Positions 58,936 through 64,000 of a stretch of DNA of 64,000 nucleotides are shown here, one piece after another. Each line of letters starts with the position of its first letter. The first letter of the stretch is position 1. Source of the stretch: Rhizophagus irregularis (lineage: Eukaryota; Glomeromycota; Glomeromycetes; Glomerales; Glomeraceae); assembly GCF_026210795.1 (NCBI RefSeq), contig NC_089443.1, positions 4,526,001 to 4,590,000 of the forward strand, written 5' to 3'. The notes below the pieces were generated by a model that was not told where the DNA came from, ran no database searches, and saw only the letters and a list, made by a program, of their open reading frames with translations. A program made the translations under genes and the position numbers.

Positions 58936-59426
58936 ATATTTTTCAAGACTGCACTTGTGCTGAATAGATATGTTTAGTAAGGTAGATATATCAACTGGAC
59001 GGATTCAAAGTTTTTGGCACAAATAATATATGGAGACCAGGGGGTATATCTTACGCGAAATCTCCCGTGGCGCGTGGCTGATCGATCACGAGATAAACAA
59101 AAATATGATTGGCTATATAATCAGTTTTACCTGTTTATCTACTATAAACTTAACGAAAATTTTGTTTTTTCTCATGTATATACATAGTTATTTTTAATTG
59201 TTCTATTACGTTTTGCTTTTATTGCTAAATAAGTTAAAAGTATCGTTCATAATTTATAAATTCAATTTTATTCTTTATTAGTATTGTTTGTTTCATGATC
59301 ACTACGAATATTATTTTCATTGCTTCCAAATCAATTATTTATTTAGTTCGAATATGCAAGTTTAAAAATATTTGATATTTAATTCCAAGTCTTTGCCATG
59401 ACTGAGTCCAAATGCTATTTTATTAA

Positions 59427-59651
59427 GACAAAGACCAAACTAAAACTATAGCTGTAGATGTTCCCGCTACAACCACCAAATGCCCTTCAACTACCATCAC
59501 ATCTCCTCCCACAACCGAAACTATAACCACAACTGCAACTTTAACTATTACTACTACTGCATAATGTCTTCCTTCCGGTTCACCTTGTAATCTTAATAAT
59601 TCTGGAGCTTGTTGTAGTCAAATTTGTATCAGAAGTTCAGAGTGCGCATAA
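59427..59651 (+). pseudogene. Thr-rich linker plus cysteine-rich module, broken by a stop
   Basis: The open frame DKDQTKTIAVDVPATTTKCP runs into a Thr/Pro/Ser-rich linker (STTITSPPTTETITTTAT). An in-frame TAA at 59562-59564 is followed at once by a compact Cys module CLPSGSPCNLNNSGACC, then SQICIRSSECA and TAA at 59649-59651. C-x6-C-x7-CC spacing resembles small disulfide-rich (knottin-like) modules found in secreted Rhizophagus proteins. No signal peptide or start is visible upstream. Without the stop it would be a linker-plus-Cys-domain secreted protein; as it stands it is a relic. Confidence 0.55.
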
Positions 59652-61020
59652 TAATCATTATTTCTAAATCCTTCACGTGCCACATTAATGCAATTTTAAC
59701 GTGTAGTATTACGATATTTATGATAGTGAGACCAATTATTTAATTTCTAAATTTTTTAATAATTAATAAAATTAAAATGGAATAAAATTCGCGTCATCCT
59801 CAAATAAATTAATCATTTTATAAAATTGAACACACCGAACACACAATATAAAAAAATGGCAGATCATGCTCAAATAAAACTATCTATTTACGTAAATAAA
59901 TACGCAAATAAACCAATATGGTCAAATAAATCAGCATGATCATTCACATGTACAGTACTTGTATTTGCTCGTACGTATCCGTTTGTGTTCAGTGTATTCA
60001 ATGTTCGGTATAAGTAACAATTTTTTTTCAAATTTCATGGTTGTCGTGTTCGTCGTACAATGATAGATTGCCAATATTTTTGAAAATGGCAATAAAATCT
60101 AAATAATGCGCAAGAATTTTCAATAAACTAGTAAATAAGTATAACACTCCAAGCTTTAATTAAAGTGATTCTAATAATAAATAATAATTAATATTATTAA
60201 TAAAGAGTCAAGAAAGTCACAAATAGTTTTTCACACCTTCTCAGATTTTAAATTATAGGATTTTATTATTACTTACCTTAAAAATATATCCTGTGAATAA
60301 GAAGGCCAAATTATATGATGAAATTCTTTTTATTATATAAAAGCAAAAGAAAAATTGAAACCATGCACGAATTATTTATTTATTTTATATCATCGTAGAA
60401 AAATCCTAAAATATTTTACAATAAACCTTCTTTTCTGAAATCTTTGAAGATTATAAAGTTCACCATGTTGAAAATATAGCGCAAATTTATTAAAAATGTC
60501 TTTTTTAAAGTACCAAATTGTATAATATATTTTAACGCAATGCGTCATCTTGACATATCACATGTGTCAATACAAAAATTATCTTACATAATAGTTGATT
60601 GTGCATGATTGCGACATACAATAGTTTTATGTTTGATTGTTTGAAATACTATCTTGAAACATAACGCACATATTGTATGTTACGTATTACTATCGGCTTT
60701 TTTGCTAAAGTTTGCACAAAACGGTTATGCAGATCTTTCCCTTTTAGATAATGCATGATTGAACGCAGCGCTGGCCCCGAAAAAAAAAAATGCGTAGAGC
60801 TAATTGTAAAAATAATATGTATCTTTTAAAATGGCGTTATATACCTCTGTGATAGAGTTTTACTTCAATTGACAATAAAATAATGTGCAGACATAAAATA
60901 AATTGATAATACGTCACACGACGTGTTGATTAAATAATTTTACAGTAAACCAGATCAATATGAAACATTATGGTGCATTATTTATAATTACATGCATGTT
61001 AAAGAATACCATCTTTCACC
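59652..61020. other. intergenic
   Basis: AT-rich, no gene. Contains the dispersed repeat at 60140-60270, which matches 35440-35560. Confidence 0.45.
60140..60270. repeat. dispersed repeat, copy 2
   Basis: Diverged copy of 35440-35560, sharing AAGAAAGTCACA and CACCTTCTCAGATTTT. Confidence 0.45.
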
Positions 61021-62659
61021 TTAATATATAAAATAATTAACTAATAATATACAAATAAAAGTTAATACTAAATTGAAACTAACAAAAGAAGAATTGTTCT
61101 TTTTATCATTATTATTTTCATTATTATTAGAAGTATCAGTCGAATTAATCGTTGCAGTATTTGATGCATTAAATATAATCGGTGAAGTGTAACTACTTTT
61201 AACTTCATACCTAAAAATAATAATAATAATAATAAATAAGAGAATGTATTATCTTTTAAAAGTTTAAAATAAGATATTAAAAAATTTACCCTAAAATTCC
61301 CAAGAGAGTTCTTAATTTAGGACCGATGGGACCATATGTATTAGTACTATTTGATCTATCCATCATTTCAGCAAGAGTTTTTCCGTGAGGATACGTAAAT
61401 AACATTAAAAAATCACTACTATTTATATAAGTATCAAAATCTACGTGTCCAATACTTGAACTAGATACAAAAGGATTCAAACTGGTCTCCACAATCAAAA
61501 CATTATCTCGAATTTGATCCGCAGTTAATGTAGTATTAGGTTGAACATCAGGTGTAAGTAAAAACCCAATTTCACCATGTGTAGTACCAAGTGTGTACAT
61601 ATTCTTGGCTATTTGAAATTGTGGTGATTTTATGAATGAGTTAATTATTAAATCATTAGGTAAATTTAAATCGAATTTAAAAGTATTTAATTGATCAGTT
61701 ATTGATGAAAGTGATTGTCCACTCTTCAATAACACTAAATTTCTATCAAATTTAAATTCTAAGAATTGGACTATAACGTTTGAAGGTACTGGTGATCCTG
61801 GTGATCCTGGTGGGGTACCTGGTGATGTTCCTGGTACTCCTGGAATCCCTGGAGTTCCTGGAGCTCCTGCTGGTGTTCCCGGTGCTCCTGGTGTTCCTGC
61901 TGGTGTTCCCGGTGCTCCTGGTGTTCCTGCTGGTGCTCCCGGTGCTCCCGGTGTTCCTGGTGTTCCTGTATCGACTTCCATAATTTTATCAATATAAGGA
62001 TGTAATGCTTGTAAATTAAAATAATCATTCCATGAATTTATAAAACCTAATCCATGAATAAGTTCATGAAGAACGACATATAACATGTCAGCTTGTCTGA
62101 ATCCCATAGGTAATGGATCACCTTCAAACCAATAACTCATATTTGCATTAAAAATTGCTTCAATTTCATTTGGTCCAAATTGCGGATGATCTGGTAAATT
62201 CATTTGTTTATATAATGCTTGTGGATATAATCTAACTTTACCCTCTGTATCATTTAGAAATGGGATCATTCTTGCCGGGCCTGCTGCTCCTAATATTATT
62301 GCATTCGTGTCACAATCATTAAAACTTGCACAAAAATCTACAAACTGTGCTTTTACACTCACGGCAGATTTTAAGTCTAATGTTGCTGTTATAAATTTTC
62401 CTGCAGTAATAAATACATCCTTAACTTTATCACATAATGTTGCATTATTAATTGAACAATCAAAATCTACGACAAACATATTATCTGGTGATGTCTGTGT
62501 TTGTCTTTTATCATTAGCTGTCACCAATGGACAATCAACAACTTGAGTTTTATATTTGTATAATGGTTTTTTGAATTCAAGACATTTGTGTGATAACGTT
62601 TGCGTTAAACATATTAATCCTATTAGGATGATGAAATTAATCGTTGATAAAATCTTCAT
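61021..62659 (-). CDS. secreted, probably GPI-anchored HExxH metalloprotease-like protein with collagen-like insert (gene 5)
   Basis: Exon 1 is 62659-61290 and exon 2 is 61210-61021, with a 79-nt intron (GTAAAT...TTTAG), giving 519 residues, the longest of the family. Signal peptide 1-23, Cys26 and Cys43, NDKR with KR at 51-52, Cys68 and 76, Cys110 and 116. [10 protein letters not shown] precedes HELIHGLGF at 198-206, and GHVDFDTY is near the C-terminus. Residues 231-292, in the loop that is variable in all members, are a Gly-X-Y collagen-like run rich in GTP, GAP and GSP triplets. Exon 2 begins [16 protein letters not shown], has an Asn-rich spacer ([14 protein letters not shown]) and a hydrophobic tail ending NYFIY, GPI-signal-like. 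Catalytic activity is inferred only from the motif. Confidence 0.8.
61787..61969 (-). repeat. GC-rich minisatellite encoding Gly-X-Y repeats
   Basis: A repeat of about 30 nt (GGTGTTCCCGGTGCTCCT and variants on the plus strand) occurs two to three times with flanking degenerate triplets, all in frame with the gene. It is far richer in G+C than the surrounding gene. Confidence 0.85.
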
Positions 62660-62770
62660 TTTAAATTAATAAAAAGGTAAATTTAATTATAATTTGATTA
62701 AAAAGAAAAGGAAAAAGAAAAAAAAAGAAAGAAAAAAAACTTCTTTATTAGTTGAACAATAATTTCCTCC

Positions 62771-62780
62771 ACTTTATATA
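62771..62780 (-). promoter_or_regulatory. possible TATA box of gene 5
   Basis: Minus-strand TATATAAAGT about 112 bases upstream of the ATG, with a purine-rich tract between. Weak evidence in AT-rich DNA. Confidence 0.3.
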
Positions 62781-64000
62781 ATTTATACATTCATTAAAAT
62801 ATTTCCTTTTTATTGTAGCTGGGTAACACTGATTAATTAGTGCGATCAACAAAATCTTATTATGCCAAGCAAGCCGTGTTACCTTCCCGTAACAATTGTT
62901 ATATGGTCATTAAAATAACTAGTTTGTTATTAAAAAAATTATTATCAATGGGGATATTAATGATGCCTAACATTATTTTTTTTCCCCTTTTAGTAATGTA
63001 AGGCTGCAGGAGTTGCATCCAAAGAAGAAACAAACAAAAAAAATAAAAATAAAAAATAAAAAAAAGTAAAAAGTGAAATCACATTATTTGCCTATTTCAT
63101 TAACGGAATTTTTAATTAACATCTTTATTTATTATAAATCATGAAACATAATAGTAAACTCATTTACAATATACTGTATATAAATCACTTTGTCGATCAA
63201 TGAACTACATGAGTACATGTACAAGTATTACTTGTACAGATTACTTGTACAGGGTTTCGTATCGGATATATCGGAAATATTTTCTCAGCCCATCTAAAAT
63301 ATAACGACTTTGAACATCATATAATCTTTAATAAAAATGCTTAGAAGTTTCTTTGAAATATTAAGAAATTCTTATTGCCATTATTACAATAATGTTTATT
63401 TGCATCACATGAAAGGTACAGTAAACAAGTGCCAAGGAAATTGTCATTGTAACAATAGTTTGTATACAGAAAATACTAGAACTTGATTGTCGGGTTTAAT
63501 TTATACCCGAAAACTAAATTTGATGATCAATTTTCGTTGAATCCATAATTTTGAAAATGGTCAATCACTGATGCGCAAATATTTCTGGATTATTGTAAGC
63601 ACTTGAAAGAACCTATAATAGTATTTTTTTTTACTAATCATTAAATGTGGGTTACTACGTCAGATTGATTACGCCTAATGATGCTCATTCCTAATTCAAC
63701 TTTCACGATAAATTGTGTTACTTTAACTCCTTTTAATAGTAAAATCGGCAAGGGACGCTTTAAACGTAGCTAAAAAAAAGGGATAAAAATTTACATATAC
63801 TCCCTATTATTAAAGGAGTCAATAATTGGGAGTTACTATAAAAAAATCGAAATTAATGAAACCGATATCGATGAACTGAAAGCTAATATAATATTGATAA
63901 AGATAACGGTAAATCTATTGTAAATGGAAATCGTTTTATTCTTGATGCATTCGATTGATTATAATCGGAATTTGCTGTTAAAGTAGCGTATATAGAATAA
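62781..64000. other. intergenic to window end
   Basis: No gene is supported. A short patch of repeated ACTTGTACAG lies near 63215-63250. Confidence 0.45.

Noticed and set aside
61771-62028. Low-complexity ORFs (HREHQEH-type and LLVFPVL-type) in the collagen-like region
   Set aside because: Shifted-frame and antisense readings of the GC-rich repeat; the Gly-X-Y frame is continuous with a full family protein.

Overview
The window looks like nuclear DNA of an arbuscular mycorrhizal fungus, most like Rhizophagus (Glomeromycotina). The DNA is very AT-rich, with genes far apart, GT-AG introns of about 70-95 nt and many decayed transposons. It carries gene families typical of that group: F-box/LRR, BTB-BACK-TLDc, tyrosine-kinase-like kinase relics, Crinkler-like relics and a Uma2-like nuclease fold. 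The assignment rests on family recognition, not on a search.

Layout. 1-8.2 kb: the 3' part of an F-box/LRR gene, a two-exon Uma2-like gene (3939-4904), a decayed kinase (6340-6905) and a short inverted-repeat element with a 5-bp target duplication (7462-7737). 9.07-16.6 kb: a tandem segmental duplication of about 3.6 kb. Each unit carries a two-exon sulfotransferase-like gene and a tRNA-like gene with an AT-rich insert in its anticodon arm. Each also carries the 3' end of a secreted HExxH protein gene, complete only in the second unit. A TNP2-type transposase fragment sits at the junction. 19-30.9 kb: two F-box/LRR genes, a BTB-BACK-TLDc gene and another HExxH gene. 31-46 kb: gene-poor, with nested non-autonomous DNA transposons, a foldback element and a tandem pair of small orphan genes. 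46-51 kb: a pogo/Tigger-like MITE, a broken HExxH gene, and two decayed genes, one of them Crinkler-like. 51.8-62.7 kb: three more HExxH genes, transposon pieces and a relic of a Thr-rich cysteine-rich secreted protein.

The main find is the HExxH family: five apparently intact genes and two relics, all on the minus strand. Each intact protein has a signal peptide, two Cys, a Lys-Arg (Kex2-type) site, four more Cys, a zinc-site-like HE[LM][IT]HGLGF motif, a hypervariable loop and an HxDxxTY motif. A conserved end (GPKLR-LL) abuts a phase-2 intron in every gene. The apparent stop codon at the end of exon 1 lies inside the intron donor. Splicing adds a second exon that starts GY(E/D)VK and ends in a hydrophobic tail typical of GPI-anchored proteins. 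This suggests a fungus-surface metalloprotease-like family that multiplies by local duplication and diversifies in one loop, which in the last gene has become a collagen-like Gly-X-Y repeat.
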